From Paracoccus contaminans (lineage in GTDB: Bacteria > Pseudomonadota > Alphaproteobacteria > Rhodobacterales > Rhodobacteraceae), in NCBI RefSeq assembly GCF_002105555.1, contig NZ_CP020612.1, positions 1,170,001-1,234,000 on the forward strand: 64,000 nt of DNA, given 5' to 3'. Shown one piece after another: positions 48,033-57,917 of this stretch (position 1 is its first letter; each line of letters starts with the position of its first letter). The notes beneath the pieces are model-generated. The model ran no database searches. It had not been told where the DNA came from and worked only from the letters and a program-made list of their open reading frames with translations. A program made the position numbers and the translations under genes.

Positions 48033-48810
48033 GCACGAGATCCTTTCTTCGCCGTTCGGCAGACAGGATTTCCTGGGCAAGCGCCCGGTAGGCCGTGCTG
48101 CCCTTCGAGGTCGGATCGTAATGGATGACCGGCATGGCGTGCGAGGGGGATTCGGACACCCGGACATTGCGCGGCACGACCGTCTGGAAGACCAGGGGGC
48201 CAAGGGTTTTGCGGGCATCCGCCTCGACCTGCAAGGACAGGTTGTTGCGGTTGTCGGACATGGTCAGCAGGACCCCTTCGATCCGCAGGCCGGGATTGGC
48301 GCTGGCACGCACCTGCCGAATAGTCAGCATCAGTTGGGACAATCCTTCCAGAGCATAGAACTCTGCCTGAAGGGGAACGATGACACTATCCGACGCAACC
48401 ATGGCATTCAGCGTCAGCAGGCCAAGCGCGGGCGGGCAATCGATGAGCACCGTTCCTGCCGCATCCGCCAAGGCATCCGAGAGAAGCTGGACCCGGCGCG
48501 GGCGCGCGGCAATGTCGATTTCGGCCGAAGCGAGATCGGCCGTTGCCGGAATGACCGAAAGGTTCTGATGGGCCGTCGGCCTTTGCGCCGCACCAAAGGA
48601 CACATCCCCGGTCAGCAGGTCATAGCTGTTCGGGTTGCGGTCGGCCGCATCGACGCCGACCCCGGTCGAAGCATTTCCTTGGGGATCAAGGTCGATGATC
48701 GTCACCGCCTGCCCTTGTTCAGCAAGAGCAGCCCCGAGATTGATGGCCGTCGTTGTCTTGCCGACGCCGCCTTTCTGGTTTGCGATCGCAATGATGTGCC
48801 GGTCAGCCAA
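48025..48810 (-). CDS. parA: Chromosome-partitioning ATPase ParA
   Basis: A 261-residue ParA/Soj ATPase that moves ParB-parS complexes. The deviant Walker A is ANQKGGVGKTTTAINLG near residue 10; VTIIDLDPQGNAS is the A' motif and VLIDCPPALG the Walker B. The start is TTG at 48810, preceded by AGGAAG at good spacing and overlapping the rsmG stop by 8 bases. Gene order rsmG-parA-parB is the standard near-origin arrangement. Confidence 0.96.
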   Translation of the reverse strand: MADRHIIAIANQKGGVGKTTTAINLGAALAEQGQAVTIIDLDPQGNASTGVGVDAADRNPNSYDLLTGDVSFGAAQRPTAHQNLSVIPATADLASAEIDIAARPRRVQLLSDALADAAGTVLIDCPPALGLLTLNAMVASDSVIVPLQAEFYALEGLSQLMLTIRQVRASANPGLRIEGVLLTMSDNRNNLSLQVEADARKTLGPLVFQTVVPRNVRVSESPSHAMPVIHYDPTSKGSTAYRALAQEILSAERRRKDLVHG

Positions 48811-49381
48811 TCGTCTTCCTGTCCAATTGCAATATGGCGGCCTGTGGGTCTGTCCTGCTGGGATGAACAGTCAGCCTGTAGTGATCCAGAGAACCGAGCT
48901 GTTCAAACTCGGCCTGCCAGTTGCGCCCTTTCAGCAGCCAGCCGGTTCCACCCTCTGCCAGATGTCGGTCGAGATATGGCACAAGCCGCGGCAGCGGGGC
49001 AAGGGCGCGGGCGCTGATATGGCGGACAGAGGCAGGCGGCAGTTCCTCGATTCGGGCCTGGAGAGCCGTGCAGTTGGAAAGCCCAAGCGACTGAATGACG
49101 GTTCGCAGGAAAGCGACCTTGCGCCCGTCTGAATCGACAAGCCTTATCGGGCGATCAGGCTGTTCGATAGCGAGGACCAGGCCCGGCAAGCCCCCACCGC
49201 TGCCGATATCAAGCCAAGGCTCATCATCATCCGGGGCAAGCTGGGCCAGTTGAGCACTGTCGGCCAAGTGCCGATCTTCCAGTTGAGCAAGAGAGTTCGG
49301 CGCGACGAGATTGATGGAAGGGTTCCACTTGCGCAACAGCGCAGCATAGGCGGCAAAGCGCGCTTCACGTGAAGCATTCAT
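48803..49381 (-). CDS. rsmG: 16S rRNA m7G527 methyltransferase RsmG
   Basis: RsmG methylates N7 of G527 in 16S rRNA. The 192-residue SAM-dependent enzyme has [11 protein letters not shown], then the SAM-binding [31 protein letters not shown] and [14 protein letters not shown]. The ATG at 49381 overlaps the mnmG stop (ATGA). A parS-like palindrome lies within its codons 3-7. Confidence 0.95.
   Translation of the reverse strand: MNASREARFAAYAALLRKWNPSINLVAPNSLAQLEDRHLADSAQLAQLAPDDDEPWLDIGSGGGLPGLVLAIEQPDRPIRLVDSDGRKVAFLRTVIQSLGLSNCTALQARIEELPPASVRHISARALAPLPRLVPYLDRHLAEGGTGWLLKGRNWQAEFEQLGSLDHYRLTVHPSRTDPQAAILQLDRKTIG
49362..49375. promoter_or_regulatory. parS: parS-like ParB-binding site 1
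   Basis: GCTTCACGTGAAGC is a perfect 14-bp palindrome. It differs from the parS core of TGTTTCACGTGAAACA by one symmetric T-to-C change. It lies inside the start of rsmG, 0.55 kb from the parA start and about 5.1 kb from oriC. Confidence 0.8.
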
Positions 49382-51234
49382 GCAGCAGGCCGATTATTTC
49401 GAACCGTGGCAAGAAGAAGCGTCAGTGCCGCCGGAGTCATGCCCTCGATGGCTGCCGCGGCAGCAATCGTCGTCGGACGACGCTGTTTCAGCTTGGCCCG
49501 CAACTCATGAGAGAGGCCCGGCAATGCACCCAGATCCAAATCGGATGGAATGGCGATGGATTCCTGTCGCTGAAGATCGGCGGCGTCACGCTGCTGGCGT
49601 TCGGTGAACTGTGCGTAGAGCGCGTCGTTCCTTACAAGATCAAGGCTTGGCTGATCGGCCCTTGCTTCGGCAGGAAGCAGGGATTCAACGATATCCTCGG
49701 ACAAACCGCGTTGGCCCAGCAGTTCAAATGCGGTACGGCGCTGGCCATCCTGACGGACACAAAGACCCGCAGCCATCAGTTCGGTAGGGGTGAACTGAGC
49801 CTTTTCGGCCAAGGCTCTGACGGCGCCATAACGCCGCATCTTGTCGGCAAATTTTTCAGCCCGCGGCGGCCTCACCAATCCCAAATCGATTCCCAACCCG
49901 GTAAGCCGCCGATCAGCATTATCGACACGCAAGGACAGGCGGAACTCGGCCCGTGAGGTGAACATGCGATAGGGCTCCGTCACCCCGCGGGTGACAAGAT
50001 CATCGATCATCACACCGATATAGCTGGTGGTCCGGCTGAACTGGACTGGTTCCTTACCCAATACCGAACAGGCAGCAGCCACCCCGGCCACAAGGCCTTG
50101 CGCAGCCGCCTCTTCGTAGCCAGTCGTGCCGTTGATCTGACCAGCCAGGAAAAGACCCGCGACATCGCGGGTTTCCAGCGACCTGGTCAAAGCCCTGGGG
50201 TCGATGTAGTCATATTCTACCGCATAGCCGGGCTGAAGGATTTCCGCTTCTTCCAAGCCGGGGATCGAGCGCACATAGGCAAGCTGCACATCCTCGGGCA
50301 GTGAGGTCGAGATGCCGTTCGGATAAACGACATCGCTGTCGAAGCCTTCGGGTTCGAGGAAGATCTGATGGGATTCCTTTTCCGCAAAACGAACGACCTT
50401 ATCCTCGATCGAAGGGCAGTATCTGGGCCCGACACCATCTATCCGCCCGCCATACATGGCTGACCGGGACAGATTGTCCCGGATGATCTGATGAGTGGCG
50501 GCTGTGGTGTGGGTAATGGCGCAGGTCACCTGTGGCGCGATTGGCGCGTCGCTGAGAAAGGACAGCATGGTCGGCTGGTCATCACCCGCCTGCTGATCCA
50601 GCGCGATCCAGTTGATCGACGACCTGGACAATCGAGGCGGTGTGCCCGTCTTCAGACGGCCCAGCGGCAGGCCTAATGATAGAAGCGAGCGGGCAAGTCC
50701 GCTGGATGATGCGCCGCCCCAGCGGCCTGCCGGGCGCGAAACATCGCCGATATGAATCAGTCCGTTCAGAAAGGTGCCGGCAGTCAGGATGATCCTTTCC
50801 GAAAGCAGGCTTTCACCCGTCGACAGGGTGAGCCCACGGATCCGTCCACCTTCGAGCTCCAGGCTGAAAACCTCGCCTAACACCACGGACAGACCGGGGA
50901 TGCCAGCAAGAGCTTGCCGGGCAGCGGCGCGATAAAGGCGTCGATCAGCCTGCGCCCGCGGACCTTGGACCGCTGGCCCCTTGCGACGGTTCAGCAGGCG
51001 AAACTGAATCCCGGCGGCATCCGCAAGACGTCCCATCAATCCATCCAGCGCGTCGACCTCGCGCACGAGATGGCCCTTGCCCAACCCGCCGATGGCCGGA
51101 TTGCACGACATCGTGCCTGCATCCTCCTGGGTCAATGTGACCAAGGCGACGGACACGCCCATCCGTGCTGCGGCCGCTGCAGCCTCGACGCCTGCATGAC
51201 CAGCGCCAACCACGATCACATCATATTGCTTCAC
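49378..51234 (-). CDS. mnmG: tRNA uridine-5-carboxymethylaminomethyl modification enzyme MnmG
   Basis: MnmG works with MnmE to install cmnm5U at tRNA wobble position 34, using FAD and folate. The 618-residue product starts [18 protein letters not shown] and holds [21 protein letters not shown] (split), the second flavin segment [13 protein letters not shown] and [21 protein letters not shown] chose GTG at 51234, which has GAGG six bases upstream; a GTG at 51246 that overlaps the mnmE stop is also possible. A parS-like site spans the start codon. Confidence 0.95.
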   Translation of the reverse strand: MKQYDVIVVGAGHAGVEAAAAAARMGVSVALVTLTQEDAGTMSCNPAIGGLGKGHLVREVDALDGLMGRLADAAGIQFRLLNRRKGPAVQGPRAQADRRLYRAAARQALAGIPGLSVVLGEVFSLELEGGRIRGLTLSTGESLLSERIILTAGTFLNGLIHIGDVSRPAGRWGGASSSGLARSLLSLGLPLGRLKTGTPPRLSRSSINWIALDQQAGDDQPTMLSFLSDAPIAPQVTCAITHTTAATHQIIRDNLSRSAMYGGRIDGVGPRYCPSIEDKVVRFAEKESHQIFLEPEGFDSDVVYPNGISTSLPEDVQLAYVRSIPGLEEAEILQPGYAVEYDYIDPRALTRSLETRDVAGLFLAGQINGTTGYEEAAAQGLVAGVAAACSVLGKEPVQFSRTTSYIGVMIDDLVTRGVTEPYRMFTSRAEFRLSLRVDNADRRLTGLGIDLGLVRPPRAEKFADKMRRYGAVRALAEKAQFTPTELMAAGLCVRQDGQRRTAFELLGQRGLSEDIVESLLPAEARADQPSLDLVRNDALYAQFTERQQRDAADLQRQESIAIPSDLDLGALPGLSHELRAKLKQRRPTTIAAAAAIEGMTPAALTLLLATVRNNRPAA

Positions 51235-51241
51235 GTGAAGC
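51228..51241. promoter_or_regulatory. parS: parS-like ParB-binding site 2
   Basis: A second exact copy of GCTTCACGTGAAGC, 1.87 kb from the first and about 3.3 kb from oriC. It overlaps the proposed mnmG start codon. Two identical palindromes of this class beside parAB are hard to explain by coding need alone. Confidence 0.8.
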
Positions 51242-51242
51242 C

Positions 51243-52495
51243 TCACTTTCCGATGCAGAAAGAGGAAAAGACCTGATCCAGATAATCATCCGGTGCCACA
51301 CGGCCAATCAATTCCGAAAGACGCTGGCTGGCCAGCCTCACCGTCTCGGCCAGCAACTCGGGTTCGGCCGGTCCGCACCAAAGGGCCAATGCCTCGCCAG
51401 CATCCTGCATTGCCTGACAGTGACGCTCACGCGAGAGCAAACCAGCCCCAGCCACCCTAGCCGAAAAATTCGACCGGATCTGATCAAGGAGCGTATCAAT
51501 GCCTGCCCCGGTCAGCGCAGACAGATCACCCATTCCCAGATCAGCCTTGGACCTTACCAAGATGTCGCCGTCCTGCCACAAGGCAACCTGCGCAGATCCA
51601 TCTTCCGACAAATGCACACGCAGATCGGCCTGGTTCGCGCGATCACGTGCTCTCGCAACCCCAAGCTGCTCAACCCTGTCCTGCGCCTCGCGCAGCCCGG
51701 CCGTGTCAAGGAAAGTGACCGCCAGACCTCCAAGATCAGTGCGCAACTCCAGAACGTCACGGGTCGTTCCAGCCTGGTCACTGACCAAAGCCACCTCGCG
51801 GCCGGCAATCCGGTTCAGCAGCGATGATTTGCCCGCATTGGGCGGCCCCACGATGGCAACTTCAAACCCCGCGCGCAGACGCTCGGCCGCAGGGAAAGCG
51901 GCAATTTGCGCCGCGATCTCGTCCCGCACGACCCGAACCAGGTCATAGGCTTCCTGGGGCACCGCATCCGGCACATCCTCATCCGCGAAATCCAGGGATG
52001 CAGCAACCAGCGCCCCGGCCCGCACCAGCTTCTCGCGCAGGTTCAGGCTCCATTGCGACAGATCGCCTGCCACGACCCGCATCGCCTGCTTGCGCTGCCC
52101 TTCGGTTTCCGCAACCAACAGATCGGAAAGAGCCTCGGCCGCGCTCAGGGAAATGGCACCGTTCAGAAACCCGCGGCGCGTGAACTCGCCTGCTTCGGCA
52201 AGACGCGCGCCGCGATCGCGCAGCGCCCGTTCCAGTCGGCGCACGACAACGGGCGCGCCATGCAGGTGATATTCCACGACGTCTTCGCCCGTGAAACTCG
52301 CCCCCGCATCAAACCGCATCACCAAGGCGGTATCGATCAGTTCGCCATCCCGCACAGGCCGTAAATAGGCATGGCGTGCCTGTTCCAGCGGCCCGGCAAG
52401 ATCCTCGCCGATCCGCCGCGCATCCGGCCCGCTCAGGCGGACAATCGAAACCCCGCCCCGGCCGGGGGGGTGGCTTCGGCATAGATCGTATCCAT
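51243..52495 (-). CDS. mnmE: tRNA modification GTPase MnmE (frameshifted near the N-terminus as sequenced)
   Basis: MnmE is the GTPase partner of MnmG. The long open part contains the folate-binding region, the GTPase motifs [23 protein letters not shown] and DTAGLRE, and the C-terminal CIGK with its catalytic-type cysteine. It lacks the usual N-terminus unless joined to the ATG at 52495 ([11 protein letters not shown]). That frame meets the rest only if one base is added to the 7-base run 52464-52470 (C7 on the coding strand), giving [17 protein letters not shown] and a normal 417-residue protein. A homopolymer error is the likely cause, since mnmE is strongly conserved. Its start is 7 bases after the rho stop. 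Confidence 0.88.
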
Positions 52496-52502
52496 GCCAT
52501 CC

Positions 52503-53774
52503 TCAGGCGTTCATGGACTCGAAGAAATCGGCGTTGGTCTTGGTCTGCTTCAGCTTGGAAATCAGGAACTCGATGGCATCCGTCGTTCCCATCGGGTTGA
52601 GAATACGCCGCAGCAGATAGGTCTTCTGCAGATCCTTGGAATCAACCAGCAGCTCCTCCTTGCGGGTGCCGGATTTGAGGATGTCCATGGCCGGAAAGAC
52701 GCGCTTGTCCGCCACCTTGCGGTCCAGCACGATCTCGCTGTTGCCGGTGCCCTTGAACTCTTCAAAGATCACCTCGTCCATGCGGCTTCCCGTGTCGATC
52801 AGCGCAGTCGCGATGATGGTCAGGCTGCCACCTTCCTCGATATTCCGGGCCGCACCAAAGAAGCGCTTCGGCCGTTGCAGGGCGTTCGCATCCACACCCC
52901 CGGTCAACACCTTGCCGGAGGAGGGGACGACCGTGTTGAACGCCCGGCCCAATCGGGTGATCGAATCCAGCAGGATCACCACATCCCGCTTGTGCTCCAC
53001 AAGCCGCTTGGCCTTTTCAATCACCATCTCGCTGACAGCAACATGCCGCGTGGCCGGTTCGTCAAAGGTCGATGAGATCACCTCACCCTTGACGGAACGC
53101 TGCATGTCGGTCACCTCCTCGGGGCGCTCGTCGATCAGCAGCACGATCAGATAGCATTCCGGGTGGTTCTTCTCGATTGAACTGGCAATGTTCTGGAGCA
53201 GAACCGTCTTGCCGGTCCGAGGAGGCGCCACGATCAGGCTGCGCTGGCCCTTGCCGATGGGTGACACCAGGTCGATGATCCGGGCCGAACGGTCCTTGGT
53301 CGTGGGATCATCCAGCTCCAGCCTGAGCCGTTCATTGGGATAAAGCGGCGTCAGGTTGTCAAAGGCAACCTTGTGGCGCGCCTTCTCGGGGCTTTCGAAG
53401 TTGATCTTTTCGACTTTCGTCAGGGCGAAATAGCGTTCATTCTCGCCGGGCGCGCGGATCACACCCTCGACCGTGTCCCCGGTGCGCAGGCTGTGCTGGC
53501 GGATCATGTCGGGGCTGACATAGATATCATCGGGTCCAGGCAGATAATTCGCCTCGGGCGAGCGCAGGAAGCCGAAACCGTCCTGCACGACCTCCAGAAC
53601 CCCGTCTCCGCCGATCTCGAAGCCTTCCTCGGCATGTTCCTTCAGCAGCGAGAACATCATCTCGCCCTTGCGCATGGTCGAGGCATTCTCGATTTCCCAT
53701 TCTTCGGCAATCGCCAGAAGATCGGCAGGGCTCTTGGCCTTGAGGTCGGCCAGGTTGAGACGTTCGTCGCTCAT
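52503..53774 (-). CDS. rho: Transcription termination factor Rho
   Basis: The hexameric RNA helicase that ends transcription at C-rich sites. The 423-residue product starts [20 protein letters not shown]. It shows the RNA-binding cold-shock-like part ([20 protein letters not shown]), Walker [13 protein letters not shown], Walker [16 protein letters not shown] and the secondary-site segment near [15 protein letters not shown]. The ATG at 53774 was chosen on homology; the ribosome site is weak. It is followed by mnmE, mnmG, rsmG and parAB on the same strand. Confidence 0.97.
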   Translation of the reverse strand: MSDERLNLADLKAKSPADLLAIAEEWEIENASTMRKGEMMFSLLKEHAEEGFEIGGDGVLEVVQDGFGFLRSPEANYLPGPDDIYVSPDMIRQHSLRTGDTVEGVIRAPGENERYFALTKVEKINFESPEKARHKVAFDNLTPLYPNERLRLELDDPTTKDRSARIIDLVSPIGKGQRSLIVAPPRTGKTVLLQNIASSIEKNHPECYLIVLLIDERPEEVTDMQRSVKGEVISSTFDEPATRHVAVSEMVIEKAKRLVEHKRDVVILLDSITRLGRAFNTVVPSSGKVLTGGVDANALQRPKRFFGAARNIEEGGSLTIIATALIDTGSRMDEVIFEEFKGTGNSEIVLDRKVADKRVFPAMDILKSGTRKEELLVDSKDLQKTYLLRRILNPMGTTDAIEFLISKLKQTKTNADFFESMNA

Positions 53775-53898
53775 GATGCTACCATGCGCGGACTGCATCC
53801 TGTCAGGACGGCAGCCGGCGGATTTTCTGATGTGGAAGGTCACGCGCCGGACGGCCCGCGACGGGGCGTATAGGCGGCAACGATCACAGAGTCAAACG

Positions 53899-54348
53899 TC
53901 AGAACTTGACGATCACGGACAGGACGATGACCACCATCAACAAGGTGGGCACTTCGTTCATCATCCTGTAATGCCGCCCGCTCAACCCCTTGCCGCTTGC
54001 AATCCTGCGCCGCTGGATCATCAGCCAGTGATGGAACAGCGTCATCGCGATGACCCCGGCGGCCTTGGTCCATGGCCAGATCATCGACCAGTCGACGATG
54101 CCCGGCGTCATGACAAGGATCAGCCCTGCCACCCAGGTCGCGACGGATGCCGGACCCATGATCAAGTGCAACAGCTTGGCTTCCATCACGGCAAGGCTCT
54201 CGCCCGGCTCGCCCGGTCCCGATCCCCGTTCCGCATGATAGACATATAGCCGCGGCAGATAGAACAACCCCGCCATCCACGACATCACCGCCATGACGTG
54301 AAACGCCTTCATCCACGGATAAAGGGTGCTCAGCAGGTCTGAAATCAT
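53899..54348 (-). CDS. hemJ: Protoporphyrinogen oxidase HemJ
   Basis: HemJ oxidises protoporphyrinogen IX in the inner membrane. The 149-residue protein has about four hydrophobic helices. The haem-ligand histidine H17 is in WMKAFHVMAVMSWMAGLFYLP, here cut at 20 residues as seen, followed by RLYVYHAE. WPWTKAAGVIAMT and RRMNEVPT-like RMMNEVPTLLM agree with the family. ATG at 54348 has GGAG six bases upstream; a GTG at 54363 is an alternative. It borders the proposed origin. Confidence 0.92.
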   Translation of the reverse strand: MISDLLSTLYPWMKAFHVMAVMSWMAGLFYLPRLYVYHAERGSGPGEPGESLAVMEAKLLHLIMGPASVATWVAGLILVMTPGIVDWSMIWPWTKAAGVIAMTLFHHWLMIQRRRIASGKGLSGRHYRMMNEVPTLLMVVIVLSVIVKF

Positions 54349-54459
54349 CTCATGCTCCGTCACAGCCTTCTCTCTAACATGGATAAGAGAGAAAGGGATG
54401 ATGTGGTTGTAGGGGGGTGGAACATGGGAATAACAGCGCCTCGCCAGATTCCATCAACA

Positions 54460-54730
54460 ATCCCAAGCCTGTGGATGAATCTGTGATCATTCTGCGCAGC
54501 ATCCCGGAAAATCATTTTTTTTCATATATTTATTCAAGATCACCGGCTGTGCATGAACAGGCTGTCCCCAGCCTGTGAACGGCTTGTGGAAAATTATGCG
54601 CCTGTGGATCGCCGCCCGGCCAAGCCGGGCCGGACTGGCCGGTTTCCCGCCTTTCCGGTGCCGCCGGCTTGTTTCGGGCTTTTCATGCGTGCCTTGCCCC
54701 GCGCTTGTCCCTTGATCTGTCCACAGTTGC
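54460..54730. other. oriC: Probable chromosomal replication origin (oriC)
   Basis: The 436-bp gene-free gap between hemJ and aroE holds an AT-rich patch at 54508-54540 (runs of T, then TATATTTATT) in GC-rich surroundings. DnaA-box-like 9-mers lie nearby: TGTGGATGA (54470), TGTGCATGA (54548), TGTGGAAAA (54585, which on the other strand fits TTWTNCACA exactly), TGTGGATCG (54603) and CTGTCCACA (54717). Genes on both sides point away from it, parAB and parS are close, and hemJ/rho and aroE/coaE/dnaQ are known origin neighbours in alphaproteobacteria. No protein gene is supported here. Confidence 0.8.
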
Positions 54731-54784
54731 TTTTCTATGCGCGGCAGGGCGGCTAGACAGGAATGACAGGCAACCGAGGACATC

Positions 54785-55669
54785 ATGACCGACGAGCCGC
54801 ATTTCACCGGCATCCCGGCGCAGCCGCCCCTGCCCGCCGGGTCGTCAGCCGTCCCGTTGGCCGGGGTGATCGGCTGGCCGATCGGGCATTCCCGCTCGCC
54901 CCGGCTGCATGGGCACTGGCTGAAGCGATATGGCCTGCGCGGGCATTACGTGCCCTTGGCGGTGGCGCCGGAACATCTGGGGCAGGTGCTGCACAGCCTG
55001 CCGCGGGCAGGTTTTGTCGGGGTCAATGTCACCATCCCGCATAAAGAGGCGGCGCTGGCCCTTGCCGATGTCGTGACCGATCGGGCGGCGCTGATCGGGG
55101 CGGCCAATACGCTGATCTTCCGGCCCGACGGGCGAATTCATGCCGACAATACCGACGGCTACGGCTTCATTGCCAATGTGCAGCAGCATGCCCCCGAATG
55201 GCAGGCCGCCGCAGGACCGGCCGCCGTGATCGGGGCGGGGGGTGCAGCGCGCGCCGTGGTCGCGGCGCTGCTTGAACACGGCGTGCCCGAGTTGCGCATC
55301 GCCAACCGCACGCGCATCCGCGCCGACCAGATCCGGGCCGAGTTCGGCGCCCGCGTCGTCGTCTATGACTGGGCGCAGATCGGCAACATGCTCGAAGGCG
55401 CGGCGACGGTGGTCAATTCCACCTCAATGGGAATGGAGGGCATGCAGCCCCTGCGCATGCCGCTGGACGCGCTGCGCCCCGATGCGCTGGTGACGGATCT
55501 CGTCTATACCCCCCTCGACACCCTGTTCCTTGCCGAGGCGCGCGCTCGCGGCTGCCGGACAGTGGATGGTCTGGGGATGCTGCTTCACCAGGCGGCGCCG
55601 GGATTTGAACGCTGGTTCGGCGTCAAACCCGAGGTTGACGCGGCCTTGCGCATGGCCGTCCTTGAATGA
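54785..55669 (+). CDS. aroE: Shikimate dehydrogenase
   Basis: AroE reduces 3-dehydroshikimate with NADPH in the route to aromatic amino acids. The 294-residue protein has GVIGWPIGHSRSPRLHGHWL (substrate site), GVNVTIPHKEAALA with catalytic lysine, DNTDGYGF with catalytic aspartate, and NADP fold AVIGAGGAARAVVAAL followed by NRTRIRA. The first 25 residues are a Pro/Ala-rich extension. The ATG at 54785 follows GAGGAC. First gene on the right of oriC. Confidence 0.95.
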   Translation: MTDEPHFTGIPAQPPLPAGSSAVPLAGVIGWPIGHSRSPRLHGHWLKRYGLRGHYVPLAVAPEHLGQVLHSLPRAGFVGVNVTIPHKEAALALADVVTDRAALIGAANTLIFRPDGRIHADNTDGYGFIANVQQHAPEWQAAAGPAAVIGAGGAARAVVAALLEHGVPELRIANRTRIRADQIRAEFGARVVVYDWAQIGNMLEGAATVVNSTSMGMEGMQPLRMPLDALRPDALVTDLVYTPLDTLFLAEARARGCRTVDGLGMLLHQAAPGFERWFGVKPEVDAALRMAVLE

Positions 55670-56262
55670 GCTATCTTCTTGGACTGACAGGCGGGATCGG
55701 GATGGGCAAGACGACCACCGCCGCCCTGTTCGCCGCGCGGGGCGTACCGGTCTGGGATGCGGATGCCGCCGTTCACCGGCTTTATGCTCCCGGTGGGGAC
55801 GCGGTCGCGCCGGTCGGCCGGCTTTTCCCGGCGGCGATTGGCACGCAGGGTATCGACCGAGGCATCCTGCGCAGGCTGCTTGCCGACGCCCCTGACCGCC
55901 TTCCCGAGCTTGAGGCGGCCGTCCATCCGCTCGTCGCGGCCGACCGCGCAGCCTTCATCGACGCCCATGCCGATGCGTCCGTGATCCTGCTGGACATCCC
56001 TTTGCTTTTTGAAACAGGCGCGGATCGGCAGATGCACGGCGTTGCGGTCGTATCGGCCCCGGCGGCGGTGCAAAGGGCGCGGGTGCTGTCGCGGCCGGGG
56101 ATGACCGCCGAAACACTGGAGCTGATCCTGGCCCGGCAGATGAGCGATAGCGACAGGCGCGCCCGTGCCGACTGGATCATTCCCACCGAATCGCCGGCCG
56201 AGGCCGAAGCGGCGGTTGACGCCATCCTTCATGATGTCGCACAGGTTGGGCCTGATGCGTGA
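55666..56262 (+). CDS. coaE: Dephospho-CoA kinase
   Basis: CoaE phosphorylates dephospho-CoA to coenzyme A. The 198-residue kinase has P-loop [24 protein letters not shown], and [14 protein letters not shown]. The ATG overlaps the aroE stop (ATGA) and its end overlaps dnaQ by 8 bases, so aroE-coaE-dnaQ are one operon. Confidence 0.95.
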   Translation: MSYLLGLTGGIGMGKTTTAALFAARGVPVWDADAAVHRLYAPGGDAVAPVGRLFPAAIGTQGIDRGILRRLLADAPDRLPELEAAVHPLVAADRAAFIDAHADASVILLDIPLLFETGADRQMHGVAVVSAPAAVQRARVLSRPGMTAETLELILARQMSDSDRRARADWIIPTESPAEAEAAVDAILHDVAQVGPDA

Positions 56263-56965
56263 AATCGTCCTAGATACTGAAACCACCGGGTTTGATCCCG
56301 AAACCGGCGACCGCCTGGTCGAGATCGGCGCAATCGAGCTGATGAACTATCTGCCCACGGGGCGGCATTTTCACGTCTATATCAACCCCGAACGCGACAT
56401 GCCGGCCGAGGCGCTGGCCGTCCACGGGCTGACCACGGAATTTCTGGCCGACAAGCCGCGCTTTGCCGACATCTGCAACGACTTTACCGCCTTTATCGGC
56501 GATTCCCGGCTCGTGATACACAATGCGGCCTTCGACATGAAGTTCATCAACTGGGAACTTCGCCGGGCCGGCCTTGCCCCGATCCCTATGACGCGGGCGC
56601 TCGACACGGTTGCCATGGCCCGGGAAAAGTTTCCCGGCGCCCCCGTTTCGCTGGACGCGCTGTGCCGGCGCTGGGGCATCGACAACTCGGGCAGGACGCT
56701 GCACGGGGCCCTGCTGGACAGCGAGCTTCTTGCCGAGGTCTATCTGGAACTGATCGGCGGCCGCCAACCCGACCTTGTCCTCGTCAGCACGCCCGCGGCC
56801 GGTCCCAGCGCCGCCCCGGGCCGCGGCATCACCCGCCGCCTTCCCCGGCCCGTCCCGCTGCCCGCCCGGATCACGCCGGCCGAGACGGAGGCCCATGCCG
56901 CCTTTGTGGCGCGGCTGGGGCAGAATGCGGTCTGGTTGCGGTATGGGGATGATGGCGGTTCTTGA
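56255..56965 (+). CDS. dnaQ: DNA polymerase III epsilon subunit (3'-5' exonuclease)
   Basis: The proofreading exonuclease of the replicative polymerase. The 236-residue DEDDh enzyme has ExoI LDTETTGF (D7, E9), Exo[10 protein letters not shown] (D94) and Exo[11 protein letters not shown] (H150, D155). The C-terminal 50 residues are Pro/Arg-rich and would tether it to DnaE. Overlaps coaE upstream and yihY downstream. Confidence 0.95.
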   Translation: MREIVLDTETTGFDPETGDRLVEIGAIELMNYLPTGRHFHVYINPERDMPAEALAVHGLTTEFLADKPRFADICNDFTAFIGDSRLVIHNAAFDMKFINWELRRAGLAPIPMTRALDTVAMAREKFPGAPVSLDALCRRWGIDNSGRTLHGALLDSELLAEVYLELIGGRQPDLVLVSTPAAGPSAAPGRGITRRLPRPVPLPARITPAETEAHAAFVARLGQNAVWLRYGDDGGS

Positions 56966-57917
56966 ATGGCTGCGCCGCCAGATCGGTGCGGTTGTCAGCT
57001 ATCTGCGGGAATCCTTCAAGTTCATCCTTTCGCTGGCCGAACGGATGGACAAGATCCACATGAGCCTGATCGCCGCCGGCGTGGCCTTTTACGCCATGTT
57101 CGCGGTCTTTCCCGGTCTGGCCGCCCTGATCACGCTCTGGGGGCTGTGGTTCGACCCGGCGATCATCCAGCAATATGACCGCTATGTTGACGATTTTCTT
57201 CCCGAAGGCGCCGCCCAGATCCTGCATTCGCAGATCGATGCGCTGACCGCCGGCGGGCGCACCCAGCTTGGCTGGGCATCGGGGATATCCTTCGTCGTTG
57301 CCACCATCGCCGCGCGAGCGGGCGTCGATGCCCTGGTGCGGGGGCTGAACGCCGCCTATGGGGTGCGCTCGCATTCGACCATCTTTGGCTGGGTTCTGGC
57401 CTATGTGCTGACGCTGGTGATCGTGGGCGTGGTGCTGATGGGGCTGGCCATGATCCTGATCGTGCCGCTCGCCTTCAACTTTCTGGAGGTCGGCCCGCTG
57501 CGCAGCTGGCTGATCGGCGCGATCCCGTGGCTGGCGATGTTCGTCATCGTGATCTTCGGAATCGGCATTCTTTACCGCTATGGTCCCAACGTAAAGACGC
57601 CGCGCACCCCGATCTTCACCTGGGGCGCGTTGTTCGCCGCCATGGCCTGGGGCGCGGCTTCGGTGGGATTTTCGACTTATCTGTCCAGCTTCAACAGCTA
57701 TAACCGGATCTATGGCTCGATCGGGGCGGTGGTCGCGCTGCTGATGTGGTTCTATCTTGCCGGGTTCTCGGTGATGCTGGGCGCGCTCATCAACGTGGAA
57801 CTGGACCGCAATCGCCGCCTTGCCGCCGCCCGAAAGGCGCGCAGCCTTGCCGCCCGAATGGCACGCGAACAGGCGGCCAAGGCCGCCTTGGCCGATACGG
57901 GCAGCCTGGATCAGTGA
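56943..57917 (+). CDS. YihY/RbnA-family inner-membrane protein
   Basis: A 324-residue membrane protein of the YihY (formerly called RNase BN) family, with six predicted hydrophobic helices. Typical segments are [20 protein letters not shown] near residue 40, [16 protein letters not shown], and [20 protein letters not shown]. The function of the family is not settled. The C-terminus is Ala/Arg-rich and cytoplasmic. Three in-frame ATGs (56943, 56949, 56952) lie within the end of dnaQ; none has a clear ribosome site. Confidence 0.85.
   Translation: MGMMAVLEWLRRQIGAVVSYLRESFKFILSLAERMDKIHMSLIAAGVAFYAMFAVFPGLAALITLWGLWFDPAIIQQYDRYVDDFLPEGAAQILHSQIDALTAGGRTQLGWASGISFVVATIAARAGVDALVRGLNAAYGVRSHSTIFGWVLAYVLTLVIVGVVLMGLAMILIVPLAFNFLEVGPLRSWLIGAIPWLAMFVIVIFGIGILYRYGPNVKTPRTPIFTWGALFAAMAWGAASVGFSTYLSSFNSYNRIYGSIGAVVALLMWFYLAGFSVMLGALINVELDRNRRLAAARKARSLAARMAREQAAKAALADTGSLDQ

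Noticed and set aside
54487-54813. A 108-codon minus-strand frame across the proposed origin
   Set aside because: No family resemblance and no ribosome site; it runs through the AT-rich patch and DnaA-box-like sites and into aroE.
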